NCBI GenBank assembly: GCA_027296185.1 | Contig: JAPUJL010000494.1 | Coordinates: forward strand, 1-16,385 | Reading direction: 5' to 3' | Origin: SAR324 cluster bacterium | Lineage (GTDB): Bacteria > SAR324 > JACQKK01 | DNA: 16,385 nucleotides | Shown here: in pieces, positions 6,636-14,434 of the stretch | How positions within the stretch are numbered: the stretch's first letter is position 1 | Layout of the letters: the number at the start of each line of letters is the position of its first letter | Translations under genes and position numbers: made by a program | The notes under the pieces: generated by a model | Databases searched by the model: none | The model's input: the letters and a program-made list of their open reading frames with translations, nothing else | Told to the model about the DNA's origin: nothing

Positions 6636-8528
6636 ATGCCCGAAGACCTGATCAGACACGGGCCGAACGTCATCCATCCGGAGACGGAAAGCGCCGTCGG
6701 GTCGCGCAACAGCCTAATCCGAGATGGTCGCGACGAGTATGCCGAGGCCAGATTGATGGTCGACGAGGCGGTGGACAAGGTGCTGAACCATATCCACGCC
6801 AAGTTGCCTCCCGAAGTGTTGAGCCGGGTGGAAGTGATGGGGAGCATCAAGTCCAAGCTCCACACCTACTTCAACCAGAATTACCAGAACATGCAGAACC
6901 GGTTCCTCACCACGATGGAGGACGAGCTGGGCAAGAAGGTGCGGGACATGATCGACCTGGAGGAACTGCGTGGGGTCAACCGCTACGCCCCCCGGGCGAT
7001 CTCCTACCTGCTGGACCGCATCGCCGGCGCGGACAAGTTCAACACCAGCGAGGTCGAGAAATCGATCGTGAACATGTACGGGCACCTCCACGGGCACGTT
7101 CAGCGCGAGATGAACGACCTGGAGACCCACACCAACAGCCTGCTGCGGCGCAAGACGGATGTTGGCGCGTTCGTGCGGGGCGAGAACTCCTACGCCATCG
7201 TCAAGTGCTCGTTCCGCGACCTCCCGGACAAACCGGAAAACGTCTATCAGATCAAGCTGGCGCTCAACATGCTGGATGCCGAGTTGATCAGCGCCGTCCA
7301 TGCGTACCAGGCGGAAGTGTCCGGCCTCATCAAGGATCTGATCTCCAAGCACATCGGGGATGCGCTGTCGCGGGAGCTGGACGCGATCAACGAAAACCTG
7401 ATCGACGAGGGAAAGGCGGAACTGGTGCCCGAGGAGAAGATTTTCGAGCGCATCAAGGCCCTGGATAATCACATCGCGGACGACGACGCGGAAGCATCGC
7501 GGCGGTTCACTCATATTTCCAAGCGGGTCTTCGACGCGATCGAAGGGCTCCGGGCCGATATTCCACTCGAAGAGTTCGATCCGCTGGCCTTGCGCGAGAA
7601 CGTCCACAAGGTGATCGAGTCGGAAAACATCCGCAACCGGGGCTTCAATACCGCCGTCAACGCAATTACGCACATTCTCGACTGGAGCCGCATGGGCTAC
7701 CAGCACATCGAGAACTTCAAGTCGGCGCGCTCCGTTCGTATCCGCGAGTACGCGGAAACGGATCCGAATTTGCTCCCCGACGAGCGGTACCAGCTCAACC
7801 TGGATTTCTACGACACCCACCAACTGACCGCCATGCGGGAAGCCTACAGCCTGCAAATGCAGGAGTTCGAACGCACCATCCTCGAGCTGTGGGACGTCGT
7901 CGAGAAGATCTACGTGGAGAACCGTGAGGAAACCAACCGCGACGATTGGGCAACCTTCTCCGAGCGGGTGCTGGAGAAGCCGGTGCGCCGCTCCTGGTTC
8001 GCCGCACGGGGCGATGACGAGGATCAGGAGGAAGCGGTTCCGGAAGAGCCGGCGGCGACCTGGAACGAGATCACATTCGTCGCTGCCAAGCCCTCCGCGC
8101 TGATTTCGGCCAACCCCACCATGGAACAGCGGGTGAACGACCTCAAGAGTCGGTTCCCCATCATGCGCGAGAAGCTGATCACCGTGTTCGAGGAGGAGAA
8201 CCCGGACCTGCGGGTCATCGTGGAGAACCGCCTCCAGTTCCTGGATAGCGAATTCAACCGCTTCTCCGCGCTGATCAATCCGTTCCATGTCCAGCCCGGT
8301 CTGTTGCTGGACCTGGATATCGTGACGATCAAGCGCAAGAGCACGACCATGATGACCATGGCCAACGTGCTGAACGAGTTTCTCTACACCGTGTCGCAGG
8401 GCTTCGCCGACTCGGCGTTCGCCTCCTTCTCGCGGCGCCGCTCCACCGAGCGGGCCGACATGGCCGGGGAATTCGTCACGGGCACGGGCATGGCCGAGGT
8501 CGGCGAGGGCGAGGAAGTCTTCGAGTAA
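6636..8528 (+). CDS. cfpA: CfpA-like cytoplasmic filament protein, copy 2
   Basis: A 630-aa paralogue of the protein at 781, collinear from end to end. Shared blocks include SRNSL-I-RDGRDEYAEAR near the N-terminus, VEKSIVNMYGHLHGHVQR, TDVGAFVRGENSY, SRMGYQHIENFKSAR, and near the C-terminus INPFHVQPGLLLDLDI followed by MANVLNEFL and SQGF. An acidic, Glu/Asp-rich insertion lies at about residue 458, the same place as in copy 1. The copies differ most at the N-terminus, at this insertion and in the Gly/Glu-rich tail. There is no signal peptide or membrane span. A strong GGGAGGA (6621-6627) lies 8 bases before the ATG. The protein may form filaments with copy 1 or a separate filament (inference). 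The CfpA name rests on remembered family features; that the two genes are paralogues is directly visible. Confidence 0.65.
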   Translation: MPEDLIRHGPNVIHPETESAVGSRNSLIRDGRDEYAEARLMVDEAVDKVLNHIHAKLPPEVLSRVEVMGSIKSKLHTYFNQNYQNMQNRFLTTMEDELGKKVRDMIDLEELRGVNRYAPRAISYLLDRIAGADKFNTSEVEKSIVNMYGHLHGHVQREMNDLETHTNSLLRRKTDVGAFVRGENSYAIVKCSFRDLPDKPENVYQIKLALNMLDAELISAVHAYQAEVSGLIKDLISKHIGDALSRELDAINENLIDEGKAELVPEEKIFERIKALDNHIADDDAEASRRFTHISKRVFDAIEGLRADIPLEEFDPLALRENVHKVIESENIRNRGFNTAVNAITHILDWSRMGYQHIENFKSARSVRIREYAETDPNLLPDERYQLNLDFYDTHQLTAMREAYSLQMQEFERTILELWDVVEKIYVENREETNRDDWATFSERVLEKPVRRSWFAARGDDEDQEEAVPEEPAATWNEITFVAAKPSALISANPTMEQRVNDLKSRFPIMREKLITVFEEENPDLRVIVENRLQFLDSEFNRFSALINPFHVQPGLLLDLDIVTIKRKSTTMMTMANVLNEFLYTVSQGFADSAFASFSRRRSTERADMAGEFVTGTGMAEVGEGEEVFE

Positions 8529-8534
8529 GCCTTC

Positions 8535-8555
8535 CCCCGGCCCGGTGCGCCGGGG
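8535..8555 (+). other. GC hairpin just after cfpA2
   Basis: CCCCGGC (8535-8541) and GCCGGGG (8549-8555) form a 7-bp stem with a 7-base loop, starting 7 bases after the stop codon. No T-run follows. It is the counterpart of the hairpin after cfpA1 and may act as a weak terminator or a 3' end protector. Confidence 0.4.
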
Positions 8556-8719
8556 CGCTCAGTCCGCGGGCCGCGATTGCGCGCGGAATTCGCCTGGCGC
8601 CCTGACCTCCCTTCATTCCCAGCCGCAAACCCGCGCGGCCGCCCCAGGGCGGTTCCGCGGAGTTGCACGCGCCGCCGGTGCCGATCGGCGGTCGCATCTG
8701 GCGTAGGCGCCGCGACCTC

Positions 8720-8728
8720 TGATAGAAT
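8720..8728 (+). promoter_or_regulatory. Extended -10 promoter directly upstream of gspL
   Basis: TGATAGAAT gives an extended -10 (TGn) plus TAGAAT (8723-8728), five of six matches to TATAAT. No good -35 is seen 17 bases upstream. A start six or seven bases after the -10 would fall on or next to the A of the gspL ATG at 8735. There is no Shine-Dalgarno between the -10 and the ATG. Together these suggest the secretion operon begins with a leaderless mRNA. Confidence 0.5.
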
Positions 8729-8734
8729 GCGCGC

Positions 8735-10339
8735 ATGGCGCGGCCTCTCCATTTGATCTCCCTGGCTCCTAGCCTGGCGGAATCGTTGATCGCCGGCGGT
8801 CAGGACCGCCCCGAGCATCGTCATCTGGAATTGGATCGCAAGGGGGCGCCGGCGTCGCTGCCATTCTCTCCCAAGGCGTTGGGCGAGCTGTTGAAGCAGC
8901 AGGGGCGCAGCCGTCTGCCGTTGGCGATCGTGTTGCCGAGCAAGGCCATCACGTTCCGCAAGGTGCAGTTCCCGTTCGCGAATCCCAAGAAAGTGCTTCA
9001 GGCTCTCGAGTTCGAACTAGAGCACGAGCTCCTGGGCGACATCGATCAGCACGTCTTCACTTACCGGATGCAGGGACAGCCTGACGGCTCGGCGGTGGTC
9101 TCCGCGTATCTGATGGAGCGGTCGGTGCTGAACGACCTGCTGGACATCTGCCGCGAGCACGGGGTGAGACCCTACCGGATCACGTTTTCCGCGAGCGCCC
9201 TCTACCTCTCAACGCCACTCCATTCGCCGCTCCACTTTCAGTTATACGCGGGCGCGGAAGAGACCTTCATTTCCGTCATCCGCTCCAACCGGCTGCATTC
9301 GGTGCGCACCTTTCCCTTCAACCCCATCGGGCCGATCCTGGCCTCCACCGAGCAGCCCATCCGCTCGGCCAGAGAATTCATGGAACTGCTGGACCGCAGG
9401 CGCGGTGGCGAGGGTGGGGAAAACGGCGCCGGCAACGGTGCCGGCGGAGCGGAGGCGCCGGCCGAAAACGGCCCGGCCCAGCGCCCATTCTCGGGCGAGG
9501 TGGACCGGCGCCGCCACGGCGCCGGCTCGGAGCGCCAATTGTTTTTGCAGCGCTTTCGCACCGAATTCGAGGCGTTGCTGCCCGATCTGAACCAGTTCGT
9601 CCGGCTCCACGCATTCGGCGAGCCGATCACGATGAGCGTGCATGGCATGTTCGCGCCGTTCCTGCACTGGGATTCCGAGGGGCGCGAGTTCACGCTCCAG
9701 GACGCCCCGCCCGCAGCGCACGGCGGGTCGCGGGAATCCCTGGGGATCGTCGAGGAATTGCAGTCCCATCCCGAGGAGTTCCGGTCGGCGGGCCTGATCA
9801 GTTTTCAGCGACAGCACGCGGGCTGGGTGCAACAGCTCCTCGAATTGCGGCGGCCTCTAACCGCCATGGCCGCGGGTCTGGCCGTCCTGCTGGCGTTGGT
9901 GGCGGGAAACTTCTACTTGAATTTGTCGGCGATGCGGCAGGAATTGCGCCGGCTCGATGTGGAGACCCGTAGCCAGCTTTCCCAGCACCTGCCCAACGGC
10001 ACTGCCGCCGGCGAGGGGATGCGCCTCCTGCGGGAACAGGTGAGGCAGCTGCGTACGAGCCTGGAAGCCGATGCCCGCTTCGTCAATTACCGCTACAACG
10101 TGCTGGAGGCGCTGAAGACGGTCACCGGGCTCTTCGAAGACCATCCGGGGCTGACGGTGGAAAGCCTCACCCTGAGCGACGAGCGCTTCTCCATCGCCGG
10201 AAAGACACCCAGCTACAACGACTCGGAATCGCTGCGCAACCGCCTGGCCGCCCTGGAGCGATTCAAAGAGCGGGAGGCGAAGATCACCCACCAGCGGACG
10301 GCGCAGGGCATCTCCTTCCGCATCTCCATCGAGCCCTGA
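8735..10339 (+). CDS. gspL: T2SS assembly platform protein GspL
   Basis: A 534-aa bitopic inner-membrane protein. The cytoplasmic part (about 1-370) has the PilM/GspL actin-like pattern, including LPLAIVLPSKAITFRKVQFP and a following LEFELEHELL helix. One membrane span lies at about 376-396 (LTAMAAGLAVLLALVAGNFY). A coiled-coil and ferredoxin-like periplasmic domain follows to the C-terminus. In T2SS, GspL binds the ATPase GspE in the cytoplasm and GspM in the membrane. An unusual Gly/Ala/Glu-rich low-complexity insertion occupies about residues 221-267. The length exceeds a typical GspL (about 400 aa), partly because of this insertion. The ATG at 8735 is favoured because protein homology begins at once and the promoter sits directly before it. 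gspM starts 4 bases after its stop. Confidence 0.8.
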   Translation: MARPLHLISLAPSLAESLIAGGQDRPEHRHLELDRKGAPASLPFSPKALGELLKQQGRSRLPLAIVLPSKAITFRKVQFPFANPKKVLQALEFELEHELLGDIDQHVFTYRMQGQPDGSAVVSAYLMERSVLNDLLDICREHGVRPYRITFSASALYLSTPLHSPLHFQLYAGAEETFISVIRSNRLHSVRTFPFNPIGPILASTEQPIRSAREFMELLDRRRGGEGGENGAGNGAGGAEAPAENGPAQRPFSGEVDRRRHGAGSERQLFLQRFRTEFEALLPDLNQFVRLHAFGEPITMSVHGMFAPFLHWDSEGREFTLQDAPPAAHGGSRESLGIVEELQSHPEEFRSAGLISFQRQHAGWVQQLLELRRPLTAMAAGLAVLLALVAGNFYLNLSAMRQELRRLDVETRSQLSQHLPNGTAAGEGMRLLREQVRQLRTSLEADARFVNYRYNVLEALKTVTGLFEDHPGLTVESLTLSDERFSIAGKTPSYNDSESLRNRLAALERFKEREAKITHQRTAQGISFRISIEP

Positions 10340-10343
10340 GCCC

Positions 10344-10826
10344 ATGGTCCTTTCGGCGCGGGAAAAGCTTTTGCTGGCGATACTGGGCGTCGCGGTCGTT
10401 CTGGCGGCCGTCTTTTTCGCCGCCCAGGGAATGCAGGGTTACGAGCAGCGGTTGACCGCGAGGGTTGCGGAGCGGGAATCCACCCTGCGCCAAATCACCG
10501 AATTGAACCGGGAGCTGAACCGGCTCAAGCGCACGCCCGCGCCCAGGCGCCTGGAGCGCCCGCTGATCGGCAATCTGGAGGAGCTGGCCCATCGGGTGGG
10601 CGTGGCGGAGCGCCTGCAGTTGAACCTGGTGCCCCAGGACCGGGCGAAGAAGCTGGAGTCGGTGGAGATGCGGGTGGATTCCATGACCCTGGACGAGATG
10701 CTGGCTCTGGTGCACGCCATCGAGGATGCCTCGCCGCCGCTGGTGATCGACAACTTCGAGTTGAGCCCCTCGTTCCGCTCGCAGGAATTGTTGCGGGTGA
10801 CGATGCGGGTGCTGGCGCAGAAATAG
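10344..10826 (+). CDS. gspM: T2SS inner-membrane protein GspM
   Basis: A 160-aa protein with the GspM layout: short cytoplasmic N-terminus, one membrane span (about residues 8-27, LLLAILGVAVVLAAVFFAAQ), a coiled-coil stretch (about 30-62) and a periplasmic ferredoxin-like domain to the end. Sequence conservation in this family is low, so the call rests on size, topology and position between gspL and gspN. GspM pairs with GspL and stabilises it in the assembly platform. Transcription is from the gspL promoter; gspN begins 7 bases after its stop. Confidence 0.75.
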   Translation: MVLSAREKLLLAILGVAVVLAAVFFAAQGMQGYEQRLTARVAERESTLRQITELNRELNRLKRTPAPRRLERPLIGNLEELAHRVGVAERLQLNLVPQDRAKKLESVEMRVDSMTLDEMLALVHAIEDASPPLVIDNFELSPSFRSQELLRVTMRVLAQK

Positions 10827-10833
10827 CCCACCG

Positions 10834-11685
10834 ATGCGCACGCTCCTTTGGATCGCCGGCACAATCGTGTTTTTCCTGGTCGCGTTCTGGATCGGGTTCG
10901 TGAACCATTTCCCCGGTGCCGCCCTGTCCCGCTATCTGGAGCGGAACCTGAACCGCGATCCCCGCTACTTCGCTTCGATCGCGCCCGCGGAACTCAAATG
11001 GAACCGGTTGGTGATCCCCCGGATCCGCATCGACGGCGGACCCGGCGGCACTCCGAAGTTCCTGGTGGCTTTCAATGACACCGAAATTCCGTTATCCTTC
11101 AACATGTTGAGCGGCGCCACGGCCCGTACGACGGTCGGCGGGTTCGGCAGCCTCGAGTTGTTCTGGCCCTGGGAGCCCGGCGTGGTGCGAGTGAGCGGCC
11201 GGGAGATCAGGCTGGAGGCGATTCCCGCGCTGGCGCAACTGCCCGCCAAGCGGATCAACGGGAGGCTCGAGTTCGACGGCGAGTTTACGCCCACCGACGG
11301 TGGGTTGCCACAGGGCCGCCTGCGGGGCCGCCTGATAGGGGTGGAAATCGGAGAGTTCGCGATCCTGGGCCTGAATATCGGGCGTACCCGGCTCGACGAG
11401 GCGCGGTTTCAACTGAGCCTGGGGCGGGTCATACAGGTGGAGACGTTTACCTTGCAAGGCGACGTGCAAGGCCAGATCACCGGTTCGATCACCCCACGGG
11501 TCAATCGCCCTCAGGCGTCCCTGGTGAATTTGCAGGTGGACTTGGCCATCGCCCCCCAGTGGATCGAGCAATTGGAAACTCTCGGCCCTATCGTGGAAAG
11601 TTTCCTGGACGAGGGCCGCCTGCGCGGAAACCTCCGCGGTACCGTGGGCAAGCCGACCTTCCGTAAATCGAGGAGCCGCAACTGA
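10834..11685 (+). CDS. gspN: T2SS protein GspN
   Basis: A 283-aa protein with an N-terminal membrane anchor (about residues 4-24, LLWIAGTIVFFLVAFWIGFV) and a beta-rich periplasmic remainder with many alternating hydrophobic residues (for example FLVAFNDTEIPLSF and RLEFDGEF). This matches the GspN family as seen in delta-proteobacterial T2SS clusters, an accessory part that many systems lack. The neighbours fit: gspM before it, and its TGA shares one base with the ATG of mltG. The name is supported by context and fold pattern more than by a signature motif. Confidence 0.7.
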   Translation: MRTLLWIAGTIVFFLVAFWIGFVNHFPGAALSRYLERNLNRDPRYFASIAPAELKWNRLVIPRIRIDGGPGGTPKFLVAFNDTEIPLSFNMLSGATARTTVGGFGSLELFWPWEPGVVRVSGREIRLEAIPALAQLPAKRINGRLEFDGEFTPTDGGLPQGRLRGRLIGVEIGEFAILGLNIGRTRLDEARFQLSLGRVIQVETFTLQGDVQGQITGSITPRVNRPQASLVNLQVDLAIAPQWIEQLETLGPIVESFLDEGRLRGNLRGTVGKPTFRKSRSRN

Positions 11686-12716
11686 TGGATGGACCCCGCG
11701 GTACCGCCGCCGTGACGGGCGGCATACTCCTGTTGTGCTTGGTGTTGCTTGCGGTGTTCACCGCCGGGGAACTGGGGTTCGGCGTGTCCAGCGGAGAGCC
11801 TCTCACCGTGACGGTGCGCCGCGGCGAATCGCTCTCGGCCCTCTCCCGGCGGATGCACGAGGAGGGACTGCTGGCGCACCCCCGCTTCTTCCAGACGCTC
11901 GCCATCCTGCGCGGCGACGCCCAACGGATCAAGGCCGGCCAGTACACCGTGGGCGGCAACCTGAGCGCCGGCGAGCTGATTCGGGAGCTCGTCTCCGGCT
12001 CGAGCCGGATGTTCAGCTTCACCATTCCGGAGGGGTATTCGCTGCCGGACATCGCGGCGAAGCTGGAGCGCGATGGCGTGGGCGATGCGGCCACCTTCCT
12101 GCGCCTGGCGAAGGATCCGGAGTTCATCGCCCGGCTGGATCTGCCGCTTGCACCGGATCAGGCGAGCCTGGAAGGGCTGATCTTTCCGGAGACCTATTCC
12201 TTCGCCGCCGGCACGCAGGAGGCCGGGCTGATCCGGGTCATGGTGGCCGAGTTCAACCGCCGCGCCGCGCCGGCGTTGCAGGCCAAGGCCGCCTCAGTGG
12301 GACTGAGCGCCTATGCCGCGCTGACTCTGGCTTCGATCATCGAGAAGGAGACGGGTGCCGCATTCGAGCGGGAGTTGATCTCCGCCGTTTTCCACAACCG
12401 GCTCAAGGCCAATATGCGGCTCAGCAGCGATCCCACGGTGATCTACGGCATCGAGTCGTTCAACGGCAACCTCACCCGCCGGCACCTGGAAACGCCGACC
12501 CCGTACAACACCTACCGCATGCGGGGCCTGCCCCCGACTCCGATCGCCAATCCGGGGCTGGACAGCGTCCTGGCGGCGCTCGGACCGGCCGACGTGGAAT
12601 ACCTCTACTTCGTGTCCAAGGGAGACGGCACGCACCACTTCTCCAAAACCTACCGGGCCCATTCCCGGGCGGTGTGGCGGTATCAGAAGCGGCCCCACCG
12701 CAGACGCAAATCCTGA
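11685..12716 (+). CDS. mltG: Endolytic murein transglycosylase MltG
   Basis: A 343-aa inner-membrane lytic transglycosylase that cleaves nascent glycan strands. An N-terminal membrane helix lies at about residues 9-28. A LysM-like part follows (TVRRGESLSALSRRM; RIKAGQYTV), then the YceG catalytic domain. The catalytic Glu220 lies in LASIIEKET, equivalent to Glu218 of E. coli MltG. Other family blocks are present: SDPTVIYGIE, LETPTPYNTYRMRGLPPTPIANPG and YLYFVSKGDGTHHFS. Length matches the family (about 340 aa). The ATG overlaps the gspN stop by one base (TGATG), suggesting translational coupling. Its place inside a T2SS operon is unusual, as mltG usually sits by pabC, tmk or holB. It may remodel peptidoglycan for secreton assembly (inference). 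Confidence 0.93.
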   Translation: MDGPRGTAAVTGGILLLCLVLLAVFTAGELGFGVSSGEPLTVTVRRGESLSALSRRMHEEGLLAHPRFFQTLAILRGDAQRIKAGQYTVGGNLSAGELIRELVSGSSRMFSFTIPEGYSLPDIAAKLERDGVGDAATFLRLAKDPEFIARLDLPLAPDQASLEGLIFPETYSFAAGTQEAGLIRVMVAEFNRRAAPALQAKAASVGLSAYAALTLASIIEKETGAAFERELISAVFHNRLKANMRLSSDPTVIYGIESFNGNLTRRHLETPTPYNTYRMRGLPPTPIANPGLDSVLAALGPADVEYLYFVSKGDGTHHFSKTYRAHSRAVWRYQKRPHRRRKS

Positions 12717-12730
12717 ACCGAGGCGTTGCC

Positions 12731-13954
12731 GTGGCGCTGTATTCGTACCGCGCGCTGAGCGTTGACGGGCACCCGGAGAAGGGCACCATCACCGCCTCCT
12801 CGGAGTCCGAGGCCAAGGCACAGTTGCGGGCCAGGGAGGTCTATCCGGTCGAGCTGAAGGTATCCCAGCCATTCCGCCTGGACGGGCTGGTGCGGTTCGG
12901 ATTGCCCCTGCGGCGCGGCATCGGCCCCCGTCAGCTGGCGACGTTCACCCGCCAGTTCGCCACGCTGCTGCGAGCGACGATCCCCTACGACACCGTGCTG
13001 CAGATGATCATCCAGCAGACTTCCGAGCTGGGGTTCAAGACCGTGCTCAGCGACGTCCGCAGCCAGGTGAATGAGGGCTCCTACCTGGCCGATGCCTTTG
13101 CGCGGCACCCCACCTACTTCCCCCACATGTTGGTGAGCATGGCGCGCTCCGGCGAGACCAGCGGCATGATCGTGCTTATCATGACGCGGCTGGCCGACTA
13201 CTACGAGAACCTGGCGCGGTTGCGCAGCCGGATGACCTCGGCGCTGGTGTACCCGCTGTTCATGATGGTCTTCAGCATGGCCGTGGTGTTGTTCATGGTC
13301 ACCTACATCATTCCCCGCATCACGCAACTGCTCGAGAACTTCGGTTCCGAGCTGCCGCTTTCGACGCGCATCCTGATCGGGCTGAGCGACGGGCTGATCA
13401 ACTATTGGTGGGCCATCCTGCTGGCGGGCGGGGGGCTGTTCGTCTGGACCACCCGGTTCCTGCGCACCGAGCGGGGCCAGATCCTGCGGGACCGGCTGCA
13501 CCTTGCCGTGCCCGGGTGGAAAATTCTCCAGCGCAAGATGATCATGCAGCGCTTCGCCCAGACCCTCTCCACGCTGGTGCACAGCGGCGTGGAATTGAAG
13601 GCGGCGCTGGTGATCTCCGCCGAAGTGATGGAGAATCGGGTGTATGCCGAGGCGATGAGGCAGGTGATCGAGGACGTGCAGAGCAAGGGATTGCCCCTCT
13701 CGCTTTCCCTGCGGCGGACGGGGCTGATGCCCGAGGACGTGTGCCAGATGATCGCCATCGGCGAGGAAACGGCGTCGCTCGACGAGATGCTGGAGAACGT
13801 CTCCAACCGGCTCACACAGGAGATCACGACGACCCTTGATGCGGCCACCTCTCTGTTCGAGCCGATCATGATCCTGGTCATGGGGCTGGTGGTGGGATTC
13901 ATCGTCGTTTCGGTCCTGCTGCCGTTGTTGCAAATGAACCAATTGCTGGGTTGA
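12731..13954 (+). CDS. gspF: T2SS inner-membrane platform protein GspF
   Basis: A 407-aa polytopic protein of the GspF/PilC family, the core of the inner-membrane platform that couples the ATPase to pseudopilus assembly. It has the family N-terminus (YSYRALSVDGHPEKGTI), two repeated cytoplasmic domains (FTRQFATLLRATIPYDTVL; MQRFAQTLSTLVHSGVELKAAL) and three membrane helices at about 170-195, 224-243 and 375-400. The start is GTG at 12731, with GAGG at 12720-12723. The frame is open far upstream across mltG, but those upstream residues are a shadow of mltG. The gene begins 14 bases after the mltG stop and ends 3 bases before gspG. Confidence 0.93.
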   Translation: MALYSYRALSVDGHPEKGTITASSESEAKAQLRAREVYPVELKVSQPFRLDGLVRFGLPLRRGIGPRQLATFTRQFATLLRATIPYDTVLQMIIQQTSELGFKTVLSDVRSQVNEGSYLADAFARHPTYFPHMLVSMARSGETSGMIVLIMTRLADYYENLARLRSRMTSALVYPLFMMVFSMAVVLFMVTYIIPRITQLLENFGSELPLSTRILIGLSDGLINYWWAILLAGGGLFVWTTRFLRTERGQILRDRLHLAVPGWKILQRKMIMQRFAQTLSTLVHSGVELKAALVISAEVMENRVYAEAMRQVIEDVQSKGLPLSLSLRRTGLMPEDVCQMIAIGEETASLDEMLENVSNRLTQEITTTLDAATSLFEPIMILVMGLVVGFIVVSVLLPLLQMNQLLG

Positions 13955-13957
13955 ACC

Positions 13958-14434
13958 ATGAAGATGCGAAAGTTATGGCTGGCCCTCCGGGCGTGCCGTG
14001 CATTGCGCAGGGGGAAGCCTCACCGGTACGGGCTGACCTTCATCGAGATTCTGGTGGTGATGGTCATTCTCGCGTTGATCGCGGGAATCGTGGGCACCCA
14101 ACTCCTCGGCCAGGCGGAGCAGGCCAAGGCCGACGCCACGAGGATCCAGATCCGCTCCCTGGTCTCGTCGCTGGATTTGTACCGCCTGCACAACTCCCGC
14201 TATCCGTCCACCGAGCAGGGGCTGCGGGCCCTGATCGCCCGGCCCGAAGTGGGCAGCATCCCCAACGACTGGCAGGGGCCTTACCTCACGTCGAACAAAC
14301 TGCCCGAGGACGGATGGGGCAACAGCTTCGTCTATCAGGCCGATAACGGCGTTTACGACATCCGCTCCCTGGGGGCGGACGGCCTGGAGGGCGGTTCGGA
14401 CCTCGATGCGGACATTTCCTCCAAGAATCTCTAG
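13958..14434 (+). CDS. gspG: T2SS major pseudopilin GspG
   Basis: A 158-aa major pseudopilin. The prepilin peptidase site is Gly25^Leu26 in YG^LTFIE, with Glu30 at +5; Leu at +1 replaces the usual Phe or Met. A hydrophobic helix follows (about 26-50). The C-terminal half carries family marks: YPSTEQGLRALI, WQGPYL, DGWGNSF and the calcium-loop type block SLGADGLEGGSDLDADI. GspG subunits polymerise into the pseudopilus that drives substrates through the outer-membrane secretin. A second in-frame ATG lies two codons in (13964). The 3' end overlaps gspH by 29 bases. Confidence 0.95.
   Translation: MKMRKLWLALRACRALRRGKPHRYGLTFIEILVVMVILALIAGIVGTQLLGQAEQAKADATRIQIRSLVSSLDLYRLHNSRYPSTEQGLRALIARPEVGSIPNDWQGPYLTSNKLPEDGWGNSFVYQADNGVYDIRSLGADGLEGGSDLDADISSKNL

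Noticed and set aside
6548..7468. A + strand 306-codon open frame starting before cfpA2
   Set aside because: It overlaps cfpA2 in another frame, is Arg/Gln/Gly-rich, and lacks a good ribosome binding site.
11735..12730. Long upstream extension of the gspF frame (a 739-codon open frame)
   Set aside because: The upstream part is Arg/Gly-rich and runs out of frame over mltG, which has clear catalytic motifs. GspF homology begins right at the GTG at 12731.
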